64,000 bases of DNA from Polytrichum commune (lineage: Eukaryota; Streptophyta; Polytrichopsida; Polytrichales; Polytrichaceae). The translations under genes were made by a program, and so were the position numbers. The notes under the pieces were generated by a model. That model was not told where the DNA came from. It saw only the letters and a program-made list of their open reading frames with translations, and did not search any database. The number at the start of each line of letters is the position of its first letter. Position 1 is the first letter of the stretch. Positions 35,774 to 47,185 of this stretch are shown here, one piece after another. Location: assembly GCA_950295325.1 (NCBI GenBank), contig OX485803.1, positions 17,546,001 to 17,610,000 on the forward strand, given 5' to 3'.

Positions 35774-36334
35774 CACGGGTAGGTCACTCTAAGGCATTTT
35801 TGTGCACCACGTGCGGCTGGGGGTTTTTTGTTTTGGGGCTATTTACCTTCAAGGGCTGAATTAAAGCCTCCCTATAATTACTTAAATTTCAAAAATGGCC
35901 CATTTGTTTGCACCCTTCCATTACTTATATTGTCCAAGTCACTGCAATTTTTTGTACTATATATTCCTTTTAAGTAATAAAAGCTAATCTACTTCCTAAC
36001 GCATTGACGAGTGTTAAGGGAAACCATGGAAACAAAGAAGGGTGCAAACAATAATATCATTGTAAACAAAGTTATGAAGGAAACACATAGGAGACCATAG
36101 CAAACATACTAAACATACCTTCTAGGATCCTTATCTTCAACCCCTATATTAATTTTACAAAAAAATAATGGCCCACATTTTATGTCCATCTAACTTACTT
36201 AGAATGGGATTGTCTACATTTAATGGTCCCTTCATTATTTGGAATTCCTTTATAATTTTTATTTCAAATGATTTTAATCCTCTCTATATTATGCCGCACG
36301 TCGTTTTTAAAATGCACTAAGTGACCTACCCGTG
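35774..36334. mobile_element. hAT-like non-autonomous element, copy A
   Basis: 561 bp with ends CACGGGTAGGTCACT and its inverse, flanked by a perfect 8-bp duplication CATTGTTT (35766-35773 and 36335-36342). The 8-bp target duplication and CA-start point to the hAT superfamily. No transposase. Confidence 0.9.
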
Positions 36335-36876
36335 CATTGTTTTCATCCAAGGTATTTGTAGAGGCACTCAATACATGTATCCTAGTGTTGAGAAACTAGG
36401 AGACTGCACCCACCCACTCTTATTGAAACTACTAAAAGTAAGCACACCTAAACACCGACAAAATGTCGAGCACTTAGCAAAAAATTATTTAGTTAATTAG
36501 TTAAACAAACCATTTTATTTTGTTTTTCGCAAATTCGAGAGGATTTTGACACATTAAGGAATGTGGCATCGTAATGCAAAAGTTATAAGGTTTTGATTTG
36601 TAGGCAACCTAAAAGTAACACCTATATCAATTGTTTGGTGGTGGTGTACATTCTCATAATGAAAATGTACGTAGATCACACGATTTTGAGGTGTTGGTCT
36701 TATGCATGTTTTAGGTCAGGTGTTAGCTTTAGGCACGTTTCAGCTCACGTGTTGCTTTCAAGTATACATGCCTTACCACCATGTATTTGAAGAATAGATA
36801 TATGTAAGATAAAGTCCATTTGGATGGTTAGTTTAGTCTTGTGCGACTACTAATTGGACCCACTTTTGCACCCACT

Positions 36877-37373
36877 CACGGGTAGATCACTTAGTGCATT
36901 TAAAAAACGACGTGCGGCATAATATAAAGAGGATTAAAATCATTTGAAATAAAAATTATTAAGGAATTCCAAATAATGAAGGGGCCATTAAATGTAGACA
37001 ATCCAATTATAAGTAAATTAGATGGACATAAAACGTGGGGCATTATTTTTTGTAAAATTAATATAGGGGCTGAAGATCAGGTTCCTAGAAGGTATGTTTA
37101 GTATGGTATGTAAATGGGTTTAGGACTCACGGGGATGGATGATAATTGGGATTTCTGTCTGTCCAAAATTACATAAAAGGAATATAGAGTACAAAAAATT
37201 GCAGTGACTTGGACAATATAAGTAATGGAAGGGTGCAAACAAATGGGCCATTTTTGAAATTTAAGTAATTATAGGGAGGCTTTAATTCAGCCCTTGAAGG
37301 TAAATAGCCCCAAAACAAAAAAAAACCCAGCCGCACGTGGTGCACAAAAATGCCTTAGAGTGATCTACCTGTG
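36877..37373. mobile_element. hAT-like non-autonomous element, copy B (inverted relative to A)
   Basis: 497 bp, ends CACGGGTAGATCACT and AGTGATCTACCTGTG, flanked by a perfect 8-bp duplication CACCCACT (36869-36876 and 37374-37381). The interior is the reverse complement of copy A, including the long section ATTACTTAAATTTCAAAAA. Confidence 0.9.
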
Positions 37374-37381
37374 CACCCACT

Positions 37382-39230
37382 TTTAAAAATATCAACTAAA
37401 GACCTTTAAGATTGCTTGGCTAGATGGAATTATCTAGTGTCGTACCCGACAAAAGAAACAATATAGTTGGAATAAGTGGATATTTGGGTTTGACTCGGTC
37501 TTCAAGTGGGTCACTCTGGTCAATAGTTATAATAGAAACCACATGGGAGAGAAAGAAAGGATCATTCCTATTTCTCGGAGCTAAAAGATACAGTTGTTTT
37601 AGTTCTAGAAAAGGGTGTAAAACAATCAAATGTGTAGGTATAATTATGATAGAATGAATTAAAAGTAGAAAATTTGGTAAGTTTGAGTTAGCATTGGTTA
37701 TTGGCTAGGAGTAGATGGATGTAATATCATGTGTTGTGGATTAATACATGAGACATAATAGTATTGTGCTTGGTTTCTTTCATGTTGGGTTTGATTTGCA
37801 TCATTAGATGCAAATTTGGTGTAAGGAAGTGTCCTACACATCAAAGAAGACTAGGATTTGTTGCTTATTTTTTGAAGGGGTTTGTGCTACTTGAACTATT
37901 GTTCCATAATTGCCATTTTTGTTGAAGCATATATAGTTCTTAAAAGGAAAAATTTACCTTTATAATTGAGCAACCATTCATATTTGTCGGGGTTATGACA
38001 TGGAGTTTGCATTATGATATTTTTCCATTTTTTGAATTGTGAGTGATGTCAATGTCTAATGTTATTGTTGGCCATCTAGTTAAAAAAATCTCATGATTAT
38101 ATTGTTCACTTAATTGATATTGCATATGTAAGCATTAGGAGATCCTTTTAGTGTATCAAGCATTTTCTTGCATGACCCTAAAAATAAATAAGCCTTGATT
38201 TGTAATCAAGATGGAAACCCAAAAATTGTGTATATATATATATATATTGTAAGTAGCTTTAGGTATAGAAATAAAATACAAAATACAAGGGTGCTAAAAA
38301 TGACCGAAAAAACTTCAAGAGTTCCCCATTTGAAACCCAATTTTAATACTTGGTTTCTCAACCTGAATATCAATGACCCACCAAGCTCCGATCCCATTAT
38401 CCTCATAAAGTTAAAGATTTCATAAGATCTTCAAAATTACCTTACCTTCCATGTGCTCACCACAACACATGTACGATTACGACATATCGATGGGTTTAGT
38501 AGCCAAGCCACAAAATAAATTGTCTTTTAATTGGTAACGGCATCAATCCAAAAGAGGCCACACACACTACAATCAAGAGGATCCATTGAAAGTTCAAATC
38601 ATGAAATGAAAAAAGTGTCAGTACGTCAAAACATCAAACTCAACCGCCCAAGCAAAGTGCTTTGGAGTTTACAAGGTTCCCTAACATGTCAATGTAGGTT
38701 GGTGGATGCAACAATTGGGTCAGCCATATCATTATTCTCAAGACCACATGAATGTCACATGGTGCCTTTTACAATCACCACTCTAGAAGTTTATTAACCT
38801 TTATCATCTTGGGGAATTCTATATTTCAATAAGTTTATCAAACATTCATGGAGCAAAATTGTTGATAAAAACAATGATTCCATCCATAATATTCCACATT
38901 TTGTATGAGGTAACATTAACATTTTGAATTGGGGAAAAACATGAAAACTTTCTAACAATGGAGTTGAGGTTATCCACCATAGATATTTTGTAAGCATGTT
39001 TATCACATGTAAACTCATGAAAAATCTGAAATGCATAGAATCAGGTTGTCAAATATAGGAAGTATGATTTTTTTTTGTAATTGGAACCAACAGTTATATA
39101 GTTCATCAAGAGGTATATATTGAACTCGAATTTGTAAGTGTTACATACATAGGAACTTTGATGATACCCATGCCAATTCCAAACGTGGGGGGGGGGGGGG
39201 GGGGACTCTTCATTGGAGTACTAACTTACA
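37382..39230. other. Gene-free stretch
   Basis: No gene supported. Contains a (TA)n microsatellite at about 38227-38247 and an 18-G tract at 39187-39204, the longest homopolymer in the window. Confidence 0.55.
39187..39204. repeat. 18-base G homopolymer
   Basis: An uninterrupted run of 18 G. Similar runs of 11-15 G or C lie at 3671, 41600, 44465, 50487, 60057 and 62497. Confidence 0.85.
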
Positions 39231-39764
39231 TGCATGGGTGACTACGAAATAAAACTCCCTCTATACAAGAAACATATAAAGAATAACAAAGGTATATGTA
39301 TTAATAATTATGACAACTTACCACACCTTAAACACCATAGCCAACATTGTCAAACAAGCCAACCCATTTTTATTTATTTTCTTCTATCGTTGCCATTAGC
39401 CCAATCCTACAAGAATGCAACCAACAACTATCTAGACACCTAGATCCACTATGCCTCACTATACTAATACATGGGACCCCAACATCCAACACAAATAATC
39501 CATACATCCTTCCTAACCCAACACAACAATCCCCCACAAATCTCGCTACAAATTTATCAACCAATAAATAGCCAAATGAGAATGCATCTCAACCCAAATC
39601 CTAATGGGAAAAAGAAATCCCATACATACCCACCTAAATCCTACAAGAAATAAGTAAATGCACAAACCATACCACCAGATTTGCACCAAACTACAACCCC
39701 ATACACACTGGCGCTCCCAACCCACAACCAGGATGAGGCACCACCACACACACACACACATCAC

Positions 39765-42140
39765 ATCATGGAACACATGCCATATCAACTCGAGCCTCCC
39801 ACGACAAACACCTTGGAAAACAAACCACACATCATAATACTACAAGAAATTGAACCACCTAAAAAAACCCAACCACCTATAGAAACAAATATTTGTCCAA
39901 CTATAAAATAATTTATAATAATACAAACAATGATCACAGTAGCCAAAGAAAATCTTAGCAATGATCAATAACACCAAATCTATATTCTTGACAATATCAC
40001 CATTATACTGACACCAGTCACCATCTCACCATACCTTCACGCCATTAAAATCTCCAACAAACCATGGGTGGGTCATTTAGTGCATTTTACAAATGACTTA
40101 CGGCATAATATAGAGGGAGTATTAAATTCATTTGAAATAAAAATCATTTGAAATTCCAAATAATGAAGGGTCTATTAATGTAGACAACTCCATTATAAAT
40201 AAAGTAGATAAGTATAAAATGTGGGCTATTACATTTTAGTAGAACTAATATAGGGATTGAAGTTTAAGATCATGGGATTTATGTTTAGTAGGATCAAGAA
40301 TTTGGAGCTAGGGGGATTTGAATATGCAAGAGTTGTCAAATTTTGAGATTGTCATTATTTTGTACCAATATACAATTTTCTTTGCACTTATGCACATACT
40401 CCTATAGAGCAAGTGGTGTGTTTTAAGGCCACAATCATTTATTTTTCGGGTGAATACACCTATGCTTTTGAAATGCATATGGTGTATGATATTTTAGTTG
40501 TTGATGTGGTTGTGTATGATATGCAAGTGTGATTTGTCTAAGGTCCTTCTCAGCTTCATGACTTCAGGAATTGTGTTTGCAATAGTATGTAACATGGATT
40601 TTGTATGTATCCAATGGTATGATAGGACATGGATTACTTGTGTTTACTTGAAAAGAATATATACTTCAATCAATTGCATTGACGTGGGATATATAAGTAA
40701 TGATTGTCTACAAACAAATAGGTCATTTTAGAGAATTAAGTAATTATAGAGAACCTTTAATTCATGCCTTGAAGGAAATAACCTTTAAACAAATACCCCT
40801 CCATTGCATGTAGTGCACAAAAATCCTATATAGTGATTCACCCATGCGACAAACCATGGCACCATCCTGCATACAAAATAATCATGGCTAGGACTTTAGC
40901 AGAGATATCTTGTTGAGGGACCGCATAAAAGATGGCTTCCCCCAAGGCTCCAGTAGGGAGGATAGAGAATGGGCAAAAGCCATGCACAACCTAGCACGAC
41001 ATCTTATCAACAACACCAAAACCTTTTCTAGACAAGGTGGACATGATTACATATCCTCCAGCCTCACAAACAGATCCTACACCAACATACCACAACCCAC
41101 GCAAATCACATGTCAAACACTACTTAACCAAAACCAAAACTCATACCATTACCCAATCCTTCTAGAACTAGGCTCCAATATCCTCATAAAAAGGAAAATA
41201 TCACAAGCACACACACTCTCCCCAAAAATGACCTACCCCATCCCACAAGAAAGGATACAAAAATTGCTTGTTCCCATAAGCACCAAAACTCAAAGACCAA
41301 ATTCTTGTCACCTAGCATTGGGCAAGAAGCTCAAGATAATTCCAAGAAATCATCAACACACTCAACATATGCATTGGATGTGCTTGCATAAACAAATTCT
41401 CACCACCTATCATTATCACAAAGAGCCCACAACCAAGGTGGCTACCTTCCCTGTAAACAACCAAAATCGTAGAAGAAGGCAACTTCGTGTATACCACAAC
41501 ATTAGAAAAGGCACATGAGTTATGCAAACTCAACCAAACGCCATCACAGGGCTAAACCCAAGACGTTCAACAACTCCTTTCCATGCCACACATAATCAAC
41601 CCCCCCCCCCCCCCATCCCCACCCCACACACAGATCACACAACCGCTCCAACCTAGGTAGAAGAAACTGCATCCATTGAAAGAAAATGCCAAAGCAAATA
41701 AAATCACTACCAAACAAACAACCCTAAACTAATATAAAAAAATTAATTTTAAAAAAAATCTAAAGGTATACATGAAAAATATCAAACCATCCCTAAATCG
41801 CCTCAAGGATGGGAACAACAACATACTAATAGACCCACAAGACATGGCGTAATACACAACTCAACTAAAACACTTCCAAAGACAAGCACCCATCTGTGAT
41901 GACCCTACACATCACCCCCAACCTGCCGATGTGCAATCCAAAAAACCCTTGGCATAACCATAACGGCTACATCCCATCAAAAAAGGTCCAACCAACCATA
42001 AAATATCAGCAATTTTTTCTCCGGAGAAGTGTACAACAACAATCTTAAAAAAAAAACTCATCAAAGGCAAGGCCTAGGTGCGGACAACATCCCGCATGAA
42101 ATTCTTAGACCACTACCACCAACCTGCAAATCCCATCATT
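39765..42140 (+). pseudogene. LINE ORF2 N-terminal fragment: apurinic-type endonuclease and start of RT
   Basis: The fragment starts with SWNTCHINSSLP, the usual N-terminal strand of a LINE APE endonuclease. IILQEIE follows (catalytic Glu), then NSYHYPILLEL near 41140, which is the SDHxP block with Asp changed to Tyr. LNRLKDGNNNILIDPQDMA lies near 41800 and GADNIPHEILR, the opening of the reverse transcriptase, near 42090. Stops and shifts are frequent. A hAT-like element sits inside the APE part (40063-40846); removing it with one target copy rejoins ISNKPWHHPAYK in one frame. The LINE breaks off near 42140. Its composition and style match the RNase H/RLE fragments at 32.6 and 56.0 kb, so all may be one family. 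Confidence 0.65.
40063..40846. mobile_element. hAT-like non-autonomous element, copy C, nested in the LINE
   Basis: 784 bp, ends CATGGGTGGGTCATTTAG and the inverse ending CACCCATG. The interior is homologous to copies A and B. Flanks CAACAAAC and CGACAAAC form an 8-bp target duplication with one mismatch. Confidence 0.85.
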
Positions 42141-42311
42141 TCGGGAGCCAATAAGAACCGCATCATCGGGCCTTAGATGTTTAAAACCAATATCTTGATC
42201 CTTTTTATAACGTGGTCATCTTTGAGGTACCGAAAAACAAAGGCTGGCTCATTTTGCACATGTAGTGTGACCCCGAGTTCCAAATCATCCGGTTTCACCT
42301 CGCCAGTCTCA
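42141..42311. other. Boundary between LINE fragment and Tourist-like element
   Basis: Short non-coding stretch after the LINE reading is lost. Nothing recognisable. Confidence 0.4.
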
Positions 42312-42815
42312 GGGGCGGTTTACACTATGGACCAAGAGCCATGACCATGAAATTCTAAAATCTGTGATTGGAGAGTAAAGCGCTCTTGGTCCCATTTGGC
42401 TTTACACTACCTTGAAAAAAAGGAGAATGACCACTAACTTTGAGGTCCCCAAAAACTACTAAAATCTGCCATTTGGATAATTTGGCATGGTCCAACGGGT
42501 TTCCCGTTGAGGCGAGGCAAAATGCTCGACTCAACGGAAATCAAGGGAGCCGTAAGGCTGAAAATCAGCCATTGGCCGAAATGTTTTTTTTAATATTTTT
42601 TTTCCCGATTTTTTTTTGACGTTACTGTATTTATATTAAAAAAATCAGCCCAAAGTTGTCCCGGTCCAAATCCACTTTACACTACAAGAGTGACCAAGCC
42701 ACTCAAAAATCCATTTTTGATTTTTCATGGTCACGGCTCTTGGCCAAGAGCTATGACCATGAAAATCATTTAATTTTCTTGGTCATGGCTCTTGGTCCAT
42801 AGTGTAAACCGCCCC
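42312..42815. mobile_element. Tourist/PIF-like MITE with TCA target duplication
   Basis: 504 bp. Terminal inverted repeats of about 40 bp start GGGGCGGTTTACACTATGG and continue through ACCAAGAGCCATGACCATGA. TCA stands on both flanks (42309-42311 and 42816-42818). No coding capacity. The inner end motif recurs at 46.7-47.2 kb. Confidence 0.85.
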
Positions 42816-45242
42816 TCAGACAGTGTTTTTGTGAGACCCTCCGGTTCGGGATTTGGGCGAACCAACTCATACACTCGTTCCCTGCTGGATGCCTAAACCC
42901 TTGCCTCCAAGGAACCAGTGTACGGGTTGGTTCGCCCCAGCCTCGGTTTTGGGCGTGTGTGGCCTCCACTTCTTCGGTACCTTATTAATTATATGCTTCT
43001 GGTCGTGTGGACCTCGACATCGGTAACTGCTGCTTGCTTTTTTTGGGTGGTTTTGTGGGTTTCTCTCTCCCGGCGACTTCGTGTGTAAAGAACTAACGGA
43101 CGGACATGTCAAAGCTGACTCTAGCACTGTCCCCAAAGCCTAGTTGTGCGGATTCTTAAGACTTACACATATCCAAATGTGGATAATTAGTAGGAGTTGA
43201 ACGGATATTCTGGCCATTCACAGGGTTAGAAGGCCACTTATGTAGGCGTATGTGCCATTATAGGCCGCTTTCCATGGGCTACCTCAAAATACTTTTCAAC
43301 ATTCTCATAGAAAACCCTATTTTTTTCCCCTCTCTCTTCATATACAAGTGAGAGACTGCCAAACTTTGATTCTAGACCCCCATTATTTTGGAATCGCTCC
43401 CCTCACACAATTGGTTTTTGTTTCTTTTGCTTCACGAGGCCGGAATGCACAAAAACGGGGGAAAAAGGAAAAGGAAAAGAAAAAAGTGACTTCTTTTTCT
43501 AAGAATTCCAAATTTTGTTTTGGAAAGGACCCAAAAAAATCAACATGACACGTGGCATGGATAGTGGTGGGTCCCTCTCAACTTCGTATCAAACGTTGCG
43601 TACACAAGCTTTTGTTGTTGCCAATACATATGTTATATTAGAGTCCTTCTTATGACCTAACTCGTATTAAAAAAGAATTTAGTTTACAAAACAATACTGA
43701 ACTATAAAGTGTTACATTGTAGGACTAAAAAAGTTGTTGGATAATGCCCTTTTATGTTGGGCCACTCTTTCAAATGATTTCATTATGCAAGGTGATAGAT
43801 GGTCCACCAATCGGAACTTGCTAGATGGGAGTTTTTGGATATAATGTGTTATATGAATGATAATATTAAATTTGGCCATTGCCAAGGGCCCACATGGGTG
43901 TCAAACCTATCGGGTTGCGACATGTAATACAAAGCCGGGAACGTTTCAAGAATAGAGACCAATGCTACAAGCTACGGGAACTACATGCTAGCAGTTGTTA
44001 GTCCTAGAAAAGGGAGCTACATGCTTGTGATGTTACATGTTATGAACTTATAATTTGGATAATAAAACAAGCAAACAAACAAACCATATGACATTCTTCA
44101 TTGTGCATTGTGCAACCAACATGCAGATATCCTCTAAACTCCATAATGTCACTCCTTGTATATCCTGAAACCCTAGGGAATGGATGTTCTCAGTTTAATC
44201 TCACTCCTCACGTTCCCTTCCCATATAGCATGGGTTTGACATCAAAATAAACCACCAAAGAATTCAAATCACACGCTTGCATGCATCAAGTTGCCATCGT
44301 TGTAATTAGTGTCATTAATACAAATGTTGATTTTGTGTTATTGCATAATGTCACATGCTACACTAATTATCTTTTATCATGCATCTACATTAACACTACA
44401 AAACTCCTTACTATCACTTGCACTTTGGTTGCCACAAGCATGATATTACAAAGTTTAGAGTGTACCCCCCCCCCCAATGCCCGCAAAAAAACCAATGCTA
44501 TTGTTCTCCCTCTTTAGCATGACACGTTTGGGTAACACAAAAAAAGTCGTATTATCGAGGTATCGTCTTCTCATTGGTATGACAAATGGCATAAAGTTGT
44601 CATATTATTGAGGGAATACAAAAACATAAGTAATGAGCTAAAAAATATATACAACAAGTTTAACCAATTTAGATGGTATGAAGTAATAACTTATAACTCC
44701 AAACAAATACAAACATTCCCAAGAACTCTCGAAATAGGAGTCCAAAGATCTACGGTGTTGCCTACCCAAGTTAACAACTGTAATCTTATCCAAATTCCCT
44801 ACCAACGTTTGAAAACTAACAATTTCATTAACACGAAATATATAAATAGTTCTCTAATAAGAAACTAGACAACAATGGTGCATGACGTTTAGCATCAAGA
44901 TACTGGTGATCCTATATCACCATGAGTACAAGGCAACATACTAGGCAGGGAGGCCAGTACTCTAACCCTAACCATGTCCATCCTACACTAATAGCCCTGA
45001 TTATCATTAAATTCCCAATGATACGTGAAGTTCCCACATAGTTCCCGAATGAAAATGGATGTATTTTAGATGTACATAACAACATAGATGAACGAAATCT
45101 TAGTGTGAACTACCTCTTTAGTATGACAAAATGGTGACCCTAAATGTCGCATTATCGAGTGCCATAGTCGTATAAACAAGGGAGTTTTGGACTAAAAAAG
45201 GTTGGGTGTCGCCAAAATGTGCCGTAATATCGAGGATGTCGT
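42816..45242. other. Gene-free stretch
   Basis: No gene supported. An 11-C tract lies at 44465-44475. Open frames in this stretch show no family resemblance. Confidence 0.5.
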
Positions 45243-45637
45243 CACGGGGAGGTCACTTCATTGTCAAGTTGACACCACGTGCGGACAAAGTTGGCTACCC
45301 CTATATTACATGCCATACATAATTTTAAAATTTATGATATTTTTTCTACATATACATAACCATTGATAGTATCTTTTTTTTTTTTTTTGAAATTTTTAGT
45401 TATCTTAAATTTTTTAGTTAAATTTTGTGTCATTCTAGTTAGAAACGGTATGTTTTATGAAAAAAACAAATCATCAAATTTAGTTACCACTTTTACCTAT
45501 GTCATAGGTACTATGTATATCTACTCACGAAATTTTTTTGATAAAATTTTGACCCATTTTGGTGGTGCAACTTACCAAAAGAAGATTTTTTTGGTCGCAC
45601 GTGGTGTTCAACTTGACAATGGAGTGATCTACCCGTG
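45243..45637. mobile_element. hAT-like MITE with long terminal repeats
   Basis: 395 bp. The inverted ends run about 40 bp: CACGGGGAGGTCACT, then TGACACCACGTGCG on the left, with the inverse of CACGGGTAGATCACT on the right. A perfect 8-bp duplication GATGTCGT flanks it (45235-45242 and 45638-45645). It shares the outer motif of copies A-C but has a different interior. Confidence 0.9.
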
Positions 45638-45645
45638 GATGTCGT

Positions 45646-46650
45646 ATAAACAACGAGTGGTGTAGTAACAAGGCTAGACTGCATCTCGAACTGAACTTCA
45701 AAGGCACTTACTGCATCCTCATGAACGGTGACTGTGAAGCAACGGTGGTAACTTTTGACGGTTGTGGACATGAAACGGTCATACTCTACTCTACTCTACT
45801 CTAGTATCTGCAAACTACTAATATTATGCCCCCTCCCCACCTGACTTTAGCAAAGCCTAAAAGTTGGTTCTAAAAACATGGCCTCCACACCATCGACATT
45901 ATCTAGTGCCGAGCCTAGTTGGCAAATGATGTGGCATGGCTTGAAAGTGAAGGTTTTAAGCCCCAAGCACCGACCCTCCCATCAGTACCTAGACATGAGG
46001 CAAGAACATAGGACTTTTAAAAGTGTCGCCTCCCGCCCTTGTGATTGGTTGCTTTTTAGTCTTAGCTATGAGGGCACGAGGAGCTTCATTAACAAAAACC
46101 GATGGTAAGATAGATGAGTAGTAAGGCATTTGGCGATGGGACAAAAACTATCCAACGCTCATTGCTTGGTAGATAAAACCATGAACATGTGTGAAAGCTA
46201 CTTAACTAAAACCTACTCAAAAACCTCCAGAGCAAGTTCTTGTAGGTGCATTGAGATAGCTGGATGCCTCCCTTGTAACCAAGCGAGTTGTACCCGGGTT
46301 TTAGGAAAGACTTTGGTTATTTGGTAAAGTCAGGTGGGGAGGGGGCATTATTTTAAACTTGCTTACGAATTATGTATTAAGCGGCACGCCTAGATTTGGG
46401 GCTGCCCAAAAGCCAGGTCGGGAGGTGGGCGGCTCTTCTTAGCTTGATATGCCACATTCGATTCATTAAGATATATTTGTGGGCCATGGCGGCATAATAT
46501 AAGCAGCTGTCCCTCGTGACGGCAGTTAAAAAGATGGATGTTGTCACGTGACTTCCAATTGGCTTCACAGGTGTCACGACGGGACTGGCTCAATGAATGA
46601 ACGAACGAATGAATGGATGGAAGGATGGATGGGGAGGACTGACCGCTAAA
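45646..46650. other. Gene-free stretch
   Basis: No gene supported. A CTACT-type simple repeat lies at 45781-45804, and degenerate GAATGAAC/GGATGGAAG repeats at 46590-46635 directly precede the next element. Confidence 0.5.
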
Positions 46651-46654
46651 GGAA

Positions 46655-47185
46655 GGGCCACTTCACACACGAGACTGAGAGCCCGTGACCAATATTACAC
46701 TTCAAGCACTCTCATTGGTGGGAAAGGCGGAGCCGGTCCAAGTTCAAGCTTCACACTAGGCTTAAGGGGCCGATGGAGGGAGTATGTGAACGATGCAAGA
46801 TGGATGTAACGTCGTCATGGATTCCCACACGGCGTCGAATGGATCATGTTTCATGGTCACTTGGACTATTTTTGAAAACCATCTCATGGAGGTAAGTCTA
46901 ACACGAAACCGCTGGGAGACTATGGCACTCCGAACGTTTCACAACCGTTGGTTTGCTCTATTTTATCATGTGGGAGGACCCGCATGAATAGAGAAGTTTA
47001 TTGAAATAGCATTTGGTCGAGTGGGTCCGGTCACATATGACTTCGCATTACACTTGAGAGTGTGTGACCACACCACATGATTTGGGAGGTGTGTTGGGAC
47101 GGCGGCCTTTGGGCACACACTTTCTTTTGGGCTCTCACGGTTTCATGGTCACGGCTCTTGGCTCGTGTGTGAAGCAGCGCCCCCC
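46655..47185. mobile_element. Tourist-like element related to the one at 42.3 kb
   Basis: About 530 bp. The left end GGGCCACTTCACACACGAG and the inverted right end GGGGCGCTGCTTCACACACG are imperfect terminal repeats, both followed by GAGCC(C)GTGACC. The inner word CATGGTCACGGCTCTTGG is shared with the 42.3-kb element. The target duplication is unclear. Confidence 0.65.
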
